Source: Mucilaginibacter sp. OK283 (GTDB taxonomy: Bacteria; Bacteroidota; Bacteroidia; Sphingobacteriales; Sphingobacteriaceae). From it: a DNA stretch of 64,000 nt. Positions 23,874-33,976 of the stretch are shown here, piece by piece. How positions within the stretch are numbered: the first letter of the stretch is position 1; each line of letters begins with the position of its first letter. A program made the translations under genes and the position numbers. The DNA is taken from the NCBI RefSeq assembly GCF_900110415.1, contig NZ_FODR01000009.1:62001-126000 (forward strand), read 5' to 3'. The notes beneath the pieces were generated by a model that ran no database searches, was not told the DNA's origin, and worked only from the letters and a program-made list of their open reading frames with translations.

Positions 23874-25823
23874 CTACTTGCCGGGAAACCTTATGCTTTT
23901 AATAAAGATGCTTTGCGGAACGCCTGCAGGATACCGCACAAAAACATCATGTTGCCCGGTAACGTTTTTAAGTTGTTTGCTGAATGTTTTATAACTACCG
24001 CTGCCTGTAGCGCTTAACGGTATTGTGGCTATCAATTTACCGTTCTGAAGATCATCAAGCCATATTTGAAGCGAGCCTTTGCGATTTGAAGAAGCAAGTA
24101 CCTGTACTGAAGATGGGGACTGATTTCCAAGTTCCACACCAGATATCATAAACCATCCACCGTACGCCGATGTATTGGTTACCATTTTATTAACAGTTGC
24201 TATTCCATAGTAATTACTATAGCCTGCTGCCGGTAAGGATGAGGCGCCGTCTTTGCAAATAAAGCAGTCAAAGTCCGCCGGCTTTCCTTCGGCAAATAAC
24301 CCTACACTTGTACCTACCCATGAATTAAAATTTGGCTGGGTTTCATCAAGTTTAAATGCGTTAATTGGCCTGCCTAAAGAAACCCAGGTTTTTCCGTCGC
24401 CGCTATAATATCCGGTTAGTTCGTGGCCGTTTCTTTCCAGTTTCAGCCAAACTACGTTTCCGAAGATGTTCGGCACGCTCCTACTGGCCGTATCCATTGT
24501 AAAAACAATTTTCCTTCCGTTATTGTAACCACTGTAAAGCCTCACCACTACTGCCTGGTTTCCGTTAGTAAGATAAATACCAGCCCTGGTAGCGTCATTG
24601 GTTGCCCGCAGGTCAACCTTGGTAACAGCGGAATAATAGCGGTCTGTTTCTTTTTGAACAACGTGAGTACGGGCAGTATCGGGTGTAAGCCTTATCCATC
24701 CCCTCCGGGCGGTAAGTGAATAAGACGCCGAAGCTTTTTTGGTGAGGAAATGCCAGTTAAGACTCAGTACACTGCCGTCAAAATAGTCTGTTTTTACACT
24801 TGTCCATGAAATACCTGACTGTGGCAGGTTCGGTTTCGATATAGGCAAGGTGGTTGGCGCCATGCCCCATGGCCTGTCGCCCTCCCAGGTTACGGGATAA
24901 AGAGCGGTTTGGCGCCCGGTACCAGACCAGTCGTCGCCGTCGTACTTTTCATAGCTTTGCCCGATGGTCCACCACGTTCCATCGGCTAATTGAACGGGAG
25001 CCGAAATGTGGTTAGGGCGACGAAAACCTGCCTTATCATCGGTAACCGGCTTAAAAAAGTTACCCAGCCTCTCCCATTTTGTCGAATCGCCTGTCAATGC
25101 TCTTCCTCTTAAAACATATTGTCCGCCGGTAACATCACCAGCCGGAAAGTAATAATAATAACCATTGCGTTTACACATTACCGGGCCCTCTGCCCAGCTA
25201 TATTGTAACCTGGCGTTTACCCAGTCGAGATTTATCACATGATCTGTTAATTGGCCATCCCTGCCCAAGGCTTGTAAACGATTAACTTTTTGACCGTTTT
25301 TTATGACCATGTAAGGTTTTCCGTCATCATCCACAAAAATTGAGTTGTCATAACCAAGGTTACCTGTTTCGGGGTTAGACTTTACCTGTACAGGAGCAGA
25401 CCATGGCCCTTTAGGCGAACTTGCCTTACAAAACCACTGCCCGCCGGCCGAAAAGTAGATCCAGTAGGAGCCGTAAAAGTAGGTTATGGCTCCCTGCCAG
25501 ATACCCACTGAAGGCCTATCGGTAACCCAGGCTGCCTTTGATGATGGCAACACCCTGCTTATTACCTCCCAATGAACAAGGTCTTTTGAGTGATAAATGG
25601 GCAGGTAGGGGTTAAAATGAAAGGAAGAGCCGCAGTGATAAAAATCATCTCCTACCTTAAGTAAGGTGGGGTCCGGGTGATCGCCAGGTAATACAGGGTT
25701 CACATAGGTGTTAACTGTTTGATAAAACGCAGCCGAGTCTGGTATTTTTTCCTGGCCGTTTACCAAAAAAGCTGAATGCGTGAAGATGAAGATAAGGCCC
25801 GTAAGCCGGATTAATTGGTGCAT
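23874..25823 (-). CDS. GH43 beta-xylosidase/arabinofuranosidase with DUF1349-like and CBM6-like domains
   Basis: 649 residues with signal peptide; first gene of the five-gene leftward operon. The five-bladed GH43 propeller begins with 'LPGDHPDPTLLKVGDDFYHCGSSF' (catalytic base D51). It carries the pKa-modulating Asp (D159 in 'GYDNSIFVDDDG') and the acid Glu (E212 in 'WAEGPV'). A beta-sandwich of the DUF1349/GH43 C-terminal type follows (about 350-530), then a terminal CBM6-like domain (about 530-649, 'GSLQIWLDDLQNGKLIATI'). Likely action is on xylo- or arabinoxylo-oligosaccharides. Its upstream region (25824-26272) carries two copies of the locus-wide ACAAAYGTTG site. Confidence 0.92.
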   Translation of the reverse strand: MHQLIRLTGLIFIFTHSAFLVNGQEKIPDSAAFYQTVNTYVNPVLPGDHPDPTLLKVGDDFYHCGSSFHFNPYLPIYHSKDLVHWEVISRVLPSSKAAWVTDRPSVGIWQGAITYFYGSYWIYFSAGGQWFCKASSPKGPWSAPVQVKSNPETGNLGYDNSIFVDDDGKPYMVIKNGQKVNRLQALGRDGQLTDHVINLDWVNARLQYSWAEGPVMCKRNGYYYYFPAGDVTGGQYVLRGRALTGDSTKWERLGNFFKPVTDDKAGFRRPNHISAPVQLADGTWWTIGQSYEKYDGDDWSGTGRQTALYPVTWEGDRPWGMAPTTLPISKPNLPQSGISWTSVKTDYFDGSVLSLNWHFLTKKASASYSLTARRGWIRLTPDTARTHVVQKETDRYYSAVTKVDLRATNDATRAGIYLTNGNQAVVVRLYSGYNNGRKIVFTMDTASRSVPNIFGNVVWLKLERNGHELTGYYSGDGKTWVSLGRPINAFKLDETQPNFNSWVGTSVGLFAEGKPADFDCFICKDGASSLPAAGYSNYYGIATVNKMVTNTSAYGGWFMISGVELGNQSPSSVQVLASSNRKGSLQIWLDDLQNGKLIATIPLSATGSGSYKTFSKQLKNVTGQHDVFVRYPAGVPQSIFIKSIRFPGK

Positions 25824-25924
25824 GATATTAGATAATTCAGATTGTGCCCGGGCGTTTTAAATTGAAGTGTTGGTTTACAGATTGGTTGTTTATCTGGCGG
25901 TTTAAGTATTCAACGTTGTGAAAC

Positions 25925-25937
25925 CAACATTTGTTAA
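25925..25937 (-). promoter_or_regulatory. Candidate HTCS site 3 (TTAACAAATGTTG)
   Basis: Minus-strand match to the shared site, about 100 nt upstream of the GH43 start at 25823 and followed by GTTTCA. Together with the site at 25980-25992 it makes an inverted pair 58 nt apart. No perfect -7 box was found between it and the gene. Confidence 0.45.
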
Positions 25938-25979
25938 ATCAACCCCGACCAAAAGTATTTTGAAAACAGAACTTGATGT

Positions 25980-25992
25980 GCCACAAATGTTG
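25980..25992 (+). promoter_or_regulatory. Candidate HTCS site 4 (GCCACAAATGTTG) plus TGTTGA palindrome
   Basis: This contains the exact core ACAAATGTTG. It overlaps a separate dyad TGTTGA-N5-TCAACA (25988-26004). It lies in the divergent space between the GH43 operon and the HTCS gene and could act on either. Confidence 0.4.
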
Positions 25993-26272
25993 AATTAATC
26001 AACACTTTGGTTGAAATAAGTACTCTTTTACGACACCTGTGCCTTAATCAGGGCAAGGCAACAGCAAAACTCTAAATCATTTGACTGCCTAACATTTCAT
26101 TTCTGCATTGGAAAGTAAATTGTGATACCGAAGGTTTATCAGCAATAAACGGCTCCCCCTCAAGTTGCTACAAATTAAGAGGCTTTACCTGGATGTTTTA
26201 CGTTACAAATTCAAATATGCAAGTAAATATTGCACCAGGTATTCAGGTTAAAATCGCTATTTTTTTATTTAT

Positions 26273-26310
26273 GCAATCGATTGCTTTTTATTAATTTATA
26301 GTTTATATTT
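26273..26310 (+). promoter_or_regulatory. HTCS promoter overlapped by GCAATCGATTGC palindrome
   Basis: A perfect 12-bp palindrome (26273-26284) covers TTGC, which is followed 20 nt later by TATATTTA (26304-26311), a good -33/-7 pair for Bacteroidota. A repressor bound to the palindrome would block this promoter. The same CAATCGATTGC core occurs in the SusC2 upstream region. The rest of the 620-bp gap (25824-26444) is AT-rich and has no gene. Confidence 0.5.
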
Positions 26311-26444
26311 ACGTTGTGTGATTTTCACCAAACACTTGTTTGAAGTTGCACCGTTATAAACCTCCTATTTTTGAAAATGAAATTATTAGTACATCATCTG
26401 CGGATAAAGCGGGATGCTGTACAAATTTTTTAAACAGTACCGGA

Positions 26445-29400
26445 ATGTTAAACTCCCTATCACTACTTAAGCGAGCTGCGGTTAAACGATTATTCTTAAT
26501 TGTATTCACAGTATCAATCCTTATCACTAATCAATGCCAGGGGCAGTCTTTACGATTTACTGTACTTACATCTCACGATGGTTTGCTGTCAAACACGATT
26601 AATGCAATCATTAAGGATCGTTATGGTTTTTTGTGGTTTGCAACAGCGGATGGGCTGGACAGATTTGACGGATTAGAACATAAGCCGTATCGCTTTGACC
26701 CCGCAGACAAATCGGGCTTTCGCTCCAGGGAAGTTACAAGTATGTACGAGGATGAGACGGGGCAGTTTTGGGTAGGTACCATGGGGGGCGGGCTATATTA
26801 CCTTGACCGTTCTCAAGATCAGTTCCGAAATTACAAGGAGAGTTCTGCCCGCGGACATCTCGCAAACAGCTACATCAAATCTATCTACGGTGATGCGCAC
26901 GGCCGGCTTTGGATTGGTATGTTAGGAGGCCTGTGCGTACTTGACCCTAAAACAAAAAAAGAGGTATTTTACAAAACCAATGAGCAAAAACACGGACAGC
27001 TAAATTCGGGTGTTATATTATCCATCTTTCAGGACAGTCAGCGCCGGATGTGGATAGGAACAGGTAAGGGCCTTTATCTTTATAACGAACGATCAAACAG
27101 CTTCATTGCCTTTATGCATAAAAAAGACGATCCCGCAAGTATACCGGGTGACGCGATAAATACCATAGCCGAATTTCAGCATAAATTATGGATAGGAACT
27201 GACGATGGCTTAGGCAGTCTATCAGCAGATTTAAAAACCTTTACAAGTTTCAAATACAGCCCTAATGATGATAGTACCCTTAGCGGCAGCCTTATATACA
27301 GCATGGCTGCGGATGGCAATAAAATCTGGGTAGGTACCGAAGGTGGTTTGGATATATTAGACCCAATAACCGGAAAGGTAAAACGTTACAATCATGACGA
27401 TAGGGATAAATACAGCGTAAGCAGTAAATCAATCCGTTGCATTTATAAGGACCCTGATGGGATTTACTGGCTTGGCACTTACCAGGGTGGTGTGGATAAG
27501 TATGACAAAAACCTTACTTTATTTAATTCAAAACAAAACAATGCTTATGATCCTGCCGGGTTAAGCGCGCCATTTGTTTCGTCATTTGCCGAGAATAAGG
27601 CCGGGGACTTGTTTGTTGGCACAGATGGCGGAGGCTTGAATCTTTTTCATGTCAAGAGCGGATTGTTTAGTCATATTCCTATAAAATCAAAAACAAGCAG
27701 CAACTCGGCCGGGCTTCCTATATTAACCATGATGCTTGACCGCAATCAACAACTTTGGATAGGCACGTTTCAGGATGGGTTGTTCATTTACAATACAAAA
27801 ACAGGCGGGTACCAACAGTTAAATGCAGGAAATGATAATGCACACATAAACCACAACGAAATTTTTTGTTTAAAGGAAGATAGTAAGGGCCGGGTATGGA
27901 TAGGGACCAATGGCAGCGGCGTTAATGTATTTGACACTGGTACAAAAACCTTTTTTAAATATACGTCAACACCCTCGTCTAATGGCGAACGTAAGTTACC
28001 CGTAAATGGTTATATCAGAGCTATTGAAGAGGACCGCGACGGAAATATTTGGATTGGCACCTATGGCAGCGGAATAGCAGTCTTAAATCCCGCAACTCAA
28101 AAGTTCCGGGTGTATAATAATAAGATTACCGGAATGGCTATTGATCGTCCGTTTTCGTTTTTGCAGGACCACAAGGGCAATATGTGGATTGGCACTGCCG
28201 GAGATGGGCTATTTTGCTTTAATCTCGACCATAAAAAATTTGTCAATTACTCCGCCCCAAACGAATTGCCAGATGGCGTTGTACATAAACTATTGGAGGA
28301 TTATAGCGGCAACATATGGTTAAGTACTGATAAAGGAATATGCAGGCTTAACTCGGTATCTAAAAAGTTTACTCATTATTCCACCTACAATGGCTTACAA
28401 AACGATGCCTTCATCGACGGATCGGGCCTCCGGACAACCAGGGGCCTGCTTTTCTTTGGCGGGGCCAAAGGCTTTAATTATATTGACCCGCAGCAGGACG
28501 TAAAACTTAACAACAATACTCCCCCGGTATTTTTAACCACCCTTAAAATTAATAATAACGTTGTGTTATCCGGCAGTCACTCGCCGCTTAAACAGGATAT
28601 TTCGGTAGCAAAGCAAATTGACCTGGATTATAAAGAAAACTTTTCAATCAGTTATTCTGCCATTAATTACACGCTTCCCCAGCAGAGCAGGTATGCCTAC
28701 ATACTTAAATCGTTCAATAAAAACTGGAATTATGTAGGTTCGGCTACAACGGCGTATTACACCAATTTAGATCCTGGCGAATACCTGTTTATTGTGCGGG
28801 CTTGTAATAACGATGGGATATGGAATAACTCAGGTGCCCAAATCCGTATTATCATTCATCCGCCAATATGGATGACCTGGTACGCCTATTTGTTATACGC
28901 CCTTATGGCTTTGGGCTCGTTACTGTTCATCCGCCATAGGGGGATAAAGAAATTAAAAGGGAAACTGGCGCTGGAACAGGAAAGAAGAGAAGCAGAACGA
29001 TTGCATGAACTTGATGCGCTCAAAATTAAATTTCTTACTAACCTGAGCCACGAGTTTCGCACACCAATCTCGCTTATCATGGCGCCTGCAGATAAGCTAT
29101 TGGCAGAACATAAGGATGAACAAACTACAGGCCAACTGGCCGTGATACGGCGCAATGCGCGGCGCCTGTTAAATTTGGTTAACCAGCTTTTAGATTTCCG
29201 CAAGTTAGAAGAACAAGAATTAAAGCTTAACCTCACCGAAGGCGAAATATTTTCATTTGTATGCGATGTTGTTGATTCCTTTCATGATCTGTCAGAATCG
29301 CGAAGCATCACCTTTAATTTTAAAGCACCCGCCGAAAAATTGTTCGTTCGATTTGATCACGATAAGGTAGAACGCATTTTATTTAACCTGCTCTCCAACG

Positions 29401-30581
29401 CATTTAAATTTACACCACCCGGTGGGACGGTTTCTGTTGATGTTATTCAGCATCCTACGCCGCACATAGATAAAACTACTTTGGAATTTAAAATAAGTGA
29501 CACCGGTATCGGCATCAACCCGGACAGAAAACACCTGATATTTAAGCGGTTTTACCAGGCAGGGGAAACTAACACCGCAAACGTAAATCCGGGAAGTGGA
29601 ATCGGTTTGTCAATTACTAAAGAGTTTGTTGAAATGCACGGTGGCACCATTACTGTTGAAAGCGAATTAGGAAGAGGTTCAGATTTTAGCGTGATGATCC
29701 CCCTTGAAGTTTTTGCTAATCGGTCAATTCAAGTTCAACTTCCTAGTAAAACAGATATTAAGGAAAAAGAGACCCGTACAAAAAGGAATATTGCCCAGGC
29801 GATTGCCGACATGCCGTTACTGCTTATTGTGGAAGATAATGATGAGTTCCGCTTTTACATTAAAGACCATTTAATGGCGCAATATAAAATTGTTGAAGCT
29901 TCAAATGGCGTAGAGGGTTGGGATAAGGCGCTATCATGCCATCCTGATTTGATCATTAGCGATATAACCATGCCATTTATGAATGGTATTACGCTGAGCA
30001 GGAAAATAAAAGCCGATAAACGTACCAGCCACATTCCGTTTATAATGCTTACCGCCTGCACACGCGAAGACGAGCAGTTAAGAGGGCTTGAATCGGGGGC
30101 AAATGATTACCTGACCAAACCCTTTAATTTTGAAATATTAAATGTCAAAATTAAAAATCTGTTGCAGCTTAATACCATGCTTAAAAACACCTATAAAAGG
30201 CAATTGACGGTCATTCACCCCGATATAGCGGTTGAATCGGGCAGGGAGAAGTTTTTAAACAAGGTGATCAATTACATAGATAACAACTTGAACAACCCGA
30301 AATTTTCCGTTGTGGACCTTAGCGAACATTTGGCAATGAGCCGGGGAGCACTTTATACAAAAATATTTGAGCTTACCGGTCTTCCGCCCGTTGAATTTAT
30401 CCGCTCCTATAAGCTTGACCGTGCCGCGATATTGCTTCTAAAGAGCGATCTGACAGTTACTCAAATAGCGTATGAAGCAGGTTTTGCGACGCCGCATTAT
30501 TTCTCCCGGTCATTTAAAGAAAAGTTTAACATGTTGCCATCCGATTACAGGAAGGCAGAAAATAACACCGTGATGGTATAA
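26445..30581 (+). CDS. Hybrid two-component system sensor/regulator (HTCS) with AraC output
   Basis: 1378 residues from the ATG at 26445, which directly precedes the signal/membrane anchor 'RLFLIVFTVSILIT'; the TTG at 26340 is rejected. Order of parts: about 13 Reg_prop repeats making a periplasmic double propeller (WIGT/WVGT motifs such as 'GRLWIGMLGGL' and 'NIWIGTYGSG'), a Y_Y_Y domain (about 715-790), one membrane helix ('WYAYLLYALMALGSLLFI'), HisKA with phospho-acceptor H869 in 'NLSHEFRTP', HATPase_c with 'GSGIGLSI', a receiver with D1173 in 'LIISDITMP', and a C-terminal AraC HTH. In Bacteroidota such proteins sense periplasmic oligosaccharides and activate their locus. It lies between the two leftward enzyme blocks and is the only regulator there. 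Confidence 0.97.
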   Translation: MLNSLSLLKRAAVKRLFLIVFTVSILITNQCQGQSLRFTVLTSHDGLLSNTINAIIKDRYGFLWFATADGLDRFDGLEHKPYRFDPADKSGFRSREVTSMYEDETGQFWVGTMGGGLYYLDRSQDQFRNYKESSARGHLANSYIKSIYGDAHGRLWIGMLGGLCVLDPKTKKEVFYKTNEQKHGQLNSGVILSIFQDSQRRMWIGTGKGLYLYNERSNSFIAFMHKKDDPASIPGDAINTIAEFQHKLWIGTDDGLGSLSADLKTFTSFKYSPNDDSTLSGSLIYSMAADGNKIWVGTEGGLDILDPITGKVKRYNHDDRDKYSVSSKSIRCIYKDPDGIYWLGTYQGGVDKYDKNLTLFNSKQNNAYDPAGLSAPFVSSFAENKAGDLFVGTDGGGLNLFHVKSGLFSHIPIKSKTSSNSAGLPILTMMLDRNQQLWIGTFQDGLFIYNTKTGGYQQLNAGNDNAHINHNEIFCLKEDSKGRVWIGTNGSGVNVFDTGTKTFFKYTSTPSSNGERKLPVNGYIRAIEEDRDGNIWIGTYGSGIAVLNPATQKFRVYNNKITGMAIDRPFSFLQDHKGNMWIGTAGDGLFCFNLDHKKFVNYSAPNELPDGVVHKLLEDYSGNIWLSTDKGICRLNSVSKKFTHYSTYNGLQNDAFIDGSGLRTTRGLLFFGGAKGFNYIDPQQDVKLNNNTPPVFLTTLKINNNVVLSGSHSPLKQDISVAKQIDLDYKENFSISYSAINYTLPQQSRYAYILKSFNKNWNYVGSATTAYYTNLDPGEYLFIVRACNNDGIWNNSGAQIRIIIHPPIWMTWYAYLLYALMALGSLLFIRHRGIKKLKGKLALEQERREAERLHELDALKIKFLTNLSHEFRTPISLIMAPADKLLAEHKDEQTTGQLAVIRRNARRLLNLVNQLLDFRKLEEQELKLNLTEGEIFSFVCDVVDSFHDLSESRSITFNFKAPAEKLFVRFDHDKVERILFNLLSNAFKFTPPGGTVSVDVIQHPTPHIDKTTLEFKISDTGIGINPDRKHLIFKRFYQAGETNTANVNPGSGIGLSITKEFVEMHGGTITVESELGRGSDFSVMIPLEVFANRSIQVQLPSKTDIKEKETRTKRNIAQAIADMPLLLIVEDNDEFRFYIKDHLMAQYKIVEASNGVEGWDKALSCHPDLIISDITMPFMNGITLSRKIKADKRTSHIPFIMLTACTREDEQLRGLESGANDYLTKPFNFEILNVKIKNLLQLNTMLKNTYKRQLTVIHPDIAVESGREKFLNKVINYIDNNLNNPKFSVVDLSEHLAMSRGALYTKIFELTGLPPVEFIRSYKLDRAAILLLKSDLTVTQIAYEAGFATPHYFSRSFKEKFNMLPSDYRKAENNTVMV

Positions 30582-30784
30582 AGCAGAACGCCATATATTA
30601 TTGAAAACATCAACCTATGGCCGTAACATCCGCACGCCCTATGCTTTTATGTACAACACTGCATAAAAAGCGAGACCAAAATGTCTGTCATTTGGGCCAC
30701 GCGTTGATTTTAATGGCGTAAACATGCTGATCTCAATATGTTTAATACGGATAGTTTTATCCGGAAACATTAGGTAAGTACGGT

Positions 30785-32128
30785 TTATTTGAAGCTTATC
30801 CAGTCAACTTCTACGTGGCCTCTACCTTCTGTTTGTACAATAATGTTTTTGATGCCTACAGGCATCGATATTAATGTTTTTTTAACAATGCTCCAGTTGT
30901 TGCCCTTTGGTATAATAACTTTTGCTATAACCTTGTCCGGGTTATCTTCTGTACTAATTAATAATGTTCCACCGGTTGCCGAACAAGCGTTTACATTAAC
31001 GTATCCCGCTGTTTGTTTACCAAAAAACACATTGTTATATTTTATCCATGAGCTGGCTTTATTGAAAACCGCTTTCCAGCCCTTGAATTTGTTTAGTGTG
31101 TCTATAAACTCCGTCTCTACTCCATTCGCGCTTTTGGCGCTATACCTATCTACCTGTATTTTTGTTGATGAGGCGGTTACGCCAATGCCACGTAGTGTAG
31201 GGATGACCTTACGGATTGTGCCATTTTCATTAAAAAACAAACTATCGGCCCGTACCGCCCGGTTTTTATCAAAGGCTGGCGATAAGTCGTCATTGTGATA
31301 AAACAAGTACCATTGATTTTTAAATTCTATGACAGATTGATGGTTTGTCCAGCAACCTGAAGCTGATTCGTCCATAAGTACGCCGGCATATTTAAAGGGC
31401 CCAAGGGGACTATCTGACATGGCATATTCAAGTCGTTCTGTTTTATCGGCCACATGCGGATAAGTCATGTAGTAGATACCTTTTCGTTCAAATAAATAAG
31501 GCCCTTCCTTTAATCCCTTATCGGGGAAGCCATCAAGTTTTATCGGCTCTGATGCCAGTTCAAGCATATTAGCTTTGAGTTTAGCGCCGTACAGGTTTCC
31601 TTGCGCCCAGTAAATATACGCCTGTCCGTCCTTATTAATTTGCACATTTGGGTCTATACCATGAACCCCGGCGATGGGCAACGGTTGCGGAGCAAATGGG
31701 CCGTAAGGTTTATCGGCTATTGCAACACCAATTGAAAAGCCCTTGGTGCCGCCAGGTTTTGCAGGTGCCGGGAAATAAAAATAATATTTTCCTGCCCGCT
31801 CAATACAATCAGGCGCCCACATACTATATGCCGCCGAGTCGGCCCATGGCACTTTATTTTGGCTTACAATTACGCCGTGATCCGTCCAATCGGTTAGGTT
31901 GGCTGACGAGAACACATGATAATCCTGCATACAGAACCAGCCAGCCCGGCCATGCCCGGGGGTAGCGGGAATATCGTGTGAAGGGTAAAGATATATCTTG
32001 CCATTAAAAACACGTACCGAAGGATCGGCAGTAAACTGGTTTTGTATAAGGGGGTTTTGCGCCATTAAGCAATTAAACCATAAGATAGATACAATCAGCG
32101 CCGCGCATTTTTTAAAATTCATCATCAT
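30785..32128 (-). CDS. GH43 glycosidase with C-terminal CBM6
   Basis: 447 residues with signal peptide. The GH43 propeller is marked by 'FTADPSVRVFNGKIYLY' (base D35), 'GIDPNVQINKDGQAYIYW' (D159) and 'LKEGPYLFERKGIYYMTY' (acid E208). The last 130 residues form a CBM6 jelly roll ('YVNVNACSATGGTLLIS', ending 'VDWISFK'). This architecture is common in arabinoxylan arabinofuranosidases and beta-xylosidases. It is the last gene of the second leftward block and converges with the HTCS gene; the 203-bp gap holds no recognisable terminator. The exact activity cannot be told from sequence. Confidence 0.92.
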   Translation of the reverse strand: MMMNFKKCAALIVSILWFNCLMAQNPLIQNQFTADPSVRVFNGKIYLYPSHDIPATPGHGRAGWFCMQDYHVFSSANLTDWTDHGVIVSQNKVPWADSAAYSMWAPDCIERAGKYYFYFPAPAKPGGTKGFSIGVAIADKPYGPFAPQPLPIAGVHGIDPNVQINKDGQAYIYWAQGNLYGAKLKANMLELASEPIKLDGFPDKGLKEGPYLFERKGIYYMTYPHVADKTERLEYAMSDSPLGPFKYAGVLMDESASGCWTNHQSVIEFKNQWYLFYHNDDLSPAFDKNRAVRADSLFFNENGTIRKVIPTLRGIGVTASSTKIQVDRYSAKSANGVETEFIDTLNKFKGWKAVFNKASSWIKYNNVFFGKQTAGYVNVNACSATGGTLLISTEDNPDKVIAKVIIPKGNNWSIVKKTLISMPVGIKNIIVQTEGRGHVEVDWISFK

Positions 32129-32299
32129 TTACAAGATAGTGCCGCAAGGTAAAGGGATTACTCATTTCAGAATAACACTGATTAATACAATTGCAACACT
32201 GGTGTTTATAATCAAACAAATAAGGGTATTTGCTTCGTTTAAAGCGTATCCCTGTTTTAAGTGTTGCTATAACTTCCCCTATCTTTATAAACAACCGAA

Positions 32300-33877
32300 T
32301 TAATGTTGGGTGGCTATTTTATCGCCTAACCGAAAATAATCGAAGTCGGCATATCCGCCGGTAACTTTTGTTGCATAGTTAAAAAGACCAAACCGGTAAC
32401 CCATAAAATGCGGAATAGTATACGCCATTTGAAGCGTGGTGCCAATGGATACCCAATTATTTCCGTCGATGCTGTAATAAAAATAAGTCTTGTCGGCCCT
32501 ATCCCTAAAATCACACGCGGCCTTCAAATACACCCGGTTTTGGACTAACGGAATACTTGCCAACTCGGCCGGCGAACCGCCCTGCGCATTTACCATAACG
32601 ATAAACTTATTCCCGTTTTTAACCTTTACACCCACCCATCCAAATTTTTGCTGTAACAACGCAAGGCCGGCACAATCACCATCTTTAAGCCCGGATACAT
32701 CAATAGCTGTAATGGCCGAGCATTCAGGGCCATACGTACGTTGTGTAAGCGTATTTCTCGCCGTAATTAAAGTAGTATCAAGCCTCCCTGTAGTTAGCCT
32801 AAGATACCCTTTACGCTGACGCAGCGACCATAATTGGTTAACCGGGTTATGGTTCCATTGCCAAACCAGGGGCAAATCTTGCTCACCAGGCCTGCGGTTA
32901 AACTCATCCGAGGCTATGATACCCGGCATTAATGATTTATTTGCCGGTAACCCGACGGTATCTGGGGCCTGATGATTTATACCCAATACAGGCCAGCCAT
33001 CCTCCCATTTTACCGGCACCAGGTAAGGCACCCGGCCTACCGAACCAAAATCGCGAAAAAGGTAGGCAAACCACCGGCCATTGGGTGTATTCACCAAACC
33101 ACCCTGCGCTACGCCTTTATCCTGCAATGCCAGCCTGCCCTCGTAGAGGCCGGTAATATTATCTGCCCGGTGAATAAGAACACTTCGCATTCCACCACGC
33201 GGCCACGAAATATTGAACAGGTAATATTTCCCGTTGATTTTGAACATCTGCGAGCCTTCTGCCGGCAATCCTAAATTCGGCCCTGCAGCCAGGCTGGCGT
33301 TCTCTATCAGCACCTGTGGCTTTGTGTCGGGTTTTAAGCCGGACAGATCATCCTTCAATTGTGCCAGCATGATGCGCCCGCTTCCATAAATCATATAAAC
33401 TTTGCCATCATCGTCAAAAAACAAGGAGTGGTCATGCAGGCTTGGTTTAAAGGATAAAGCCTTCCACGGGCCTTTTTCAATATTATGCGTGGTATAAATA
33501 TAAGTTTTGCCGGTGTTGCCCGCAAAAGTAGATACATAGTAAATGCCATTGTGATAGCGCAGGCTGCTTGCCCACGAACCTCGCCCATAGCTACTTTTAC
33601 CATTGTTTAAGTTTAGGTCATCGGTATCATCCAAAATATCATACGCATAGCTAACAAGTTTCCAGTTAACTAAATCTTTAGATTTCATTATCGGCACCCC
33701 GGGGCTCATATGCATGGTAGTACTGCTCATGTAATAAGTATTGCCTACCCTGATTATTGAAATATCAGGCACATCCGCATAAATAATTGGATTATGAGCC
33801 GTTTGGGCAAAAGAGGCGGAGGTAGCCAACAAAAAAAAAGCGAAGCCCAGAAAATAGTTATTCAAAATTTTGCTCAT
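32300..33877 (-). CDS. GH43 beta-xylosidase/arabinofuranosidase with DUF1349-like domain
   Basis: 525 residues, signal peptide ending 'ASFAQ'. The GH43 blade 1 motif is 'YADVPDISIIRVGNTYYMSST' (base D38). D149 lies in 'LHDHSLFFDDDGKVY' and acid E207 in 'GLPAEGSQMFKINGKYYLF'. The sequence around 'MHMSPGVPIMKSKDLVNW' is typical of the GH43 subfamily 12-like group, which usually carries a C-terminal beta-sandwich. That sandwich is visible here from about residue 335 ('GYLRLTTGRLDTTLITARNTL'). Probable role is removal of xylose or arabinose from oligosaccharides. It is 99 nt after CE1 and 171 nt before GH43-CBM6 in the same direction. Confidence 0.92.
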   Translation of the reverse strand: MSKILNNYFLGFAFFLLATSASFAQTAHNPIIYADVPDISIIRVGNTYYMSSTTMHMSPGVPIMKSKDLVNWKLVSYAYDILDDTDDLNLNNGKSSYGRGSWASSLRYHNGIYYVSTFAGNTGKTYIYTTHNIEKGPWKALSFKPSLHDHSLFFDDDGKVYMIYGSGRIMLAQLKDDLSGLKPDTKPQVLIENASLAAGPNLGLPAEGSQMFKINGKYYLFNISWPRGGMRSVLIHRADNITGLYEGRLALQDKGVAQGGLVNTPNGRWFAYLFRDFGSVGRVPYLVPVKWEDGWPVLGINHQAPDTVGLPANKSLMPGIIASDEFNRRPGEQDLPLVWQWNHNPVNQLWSLRQRKGYLRLTTGRLDTTLITARNTLTQRTYGPECSAITAIDVSGLKDGDCAGLALLQQKFGWVGVKVKNGNKFIVMVNAQGGSPAELASIPLVQNRVYLKAACDFRDRADKTYFYYSIDGNNWVSIGTTLQMAYTIPHFMGYRFGLFNYATKVTGGYADFDYFRLGDKIATQH

Positions 33878-33976
33878 GGTTGGTTTATGGTATTATATGC
33901 ATAAATAGCAAAAAACACGCTTAATTGCTTTACTCACAATTAAGCGCACTTAAATATATTAACACAACAAGGCAGC

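Noticed and set aside
18254..26318. ACGTTGTG octamer at three intergenic places (18254, 25913, 26311)
   Set aside because: An 8-mer is expected about twice in this length, and one copy is part of the 13-nt site already reported; not counted as a separate motif.
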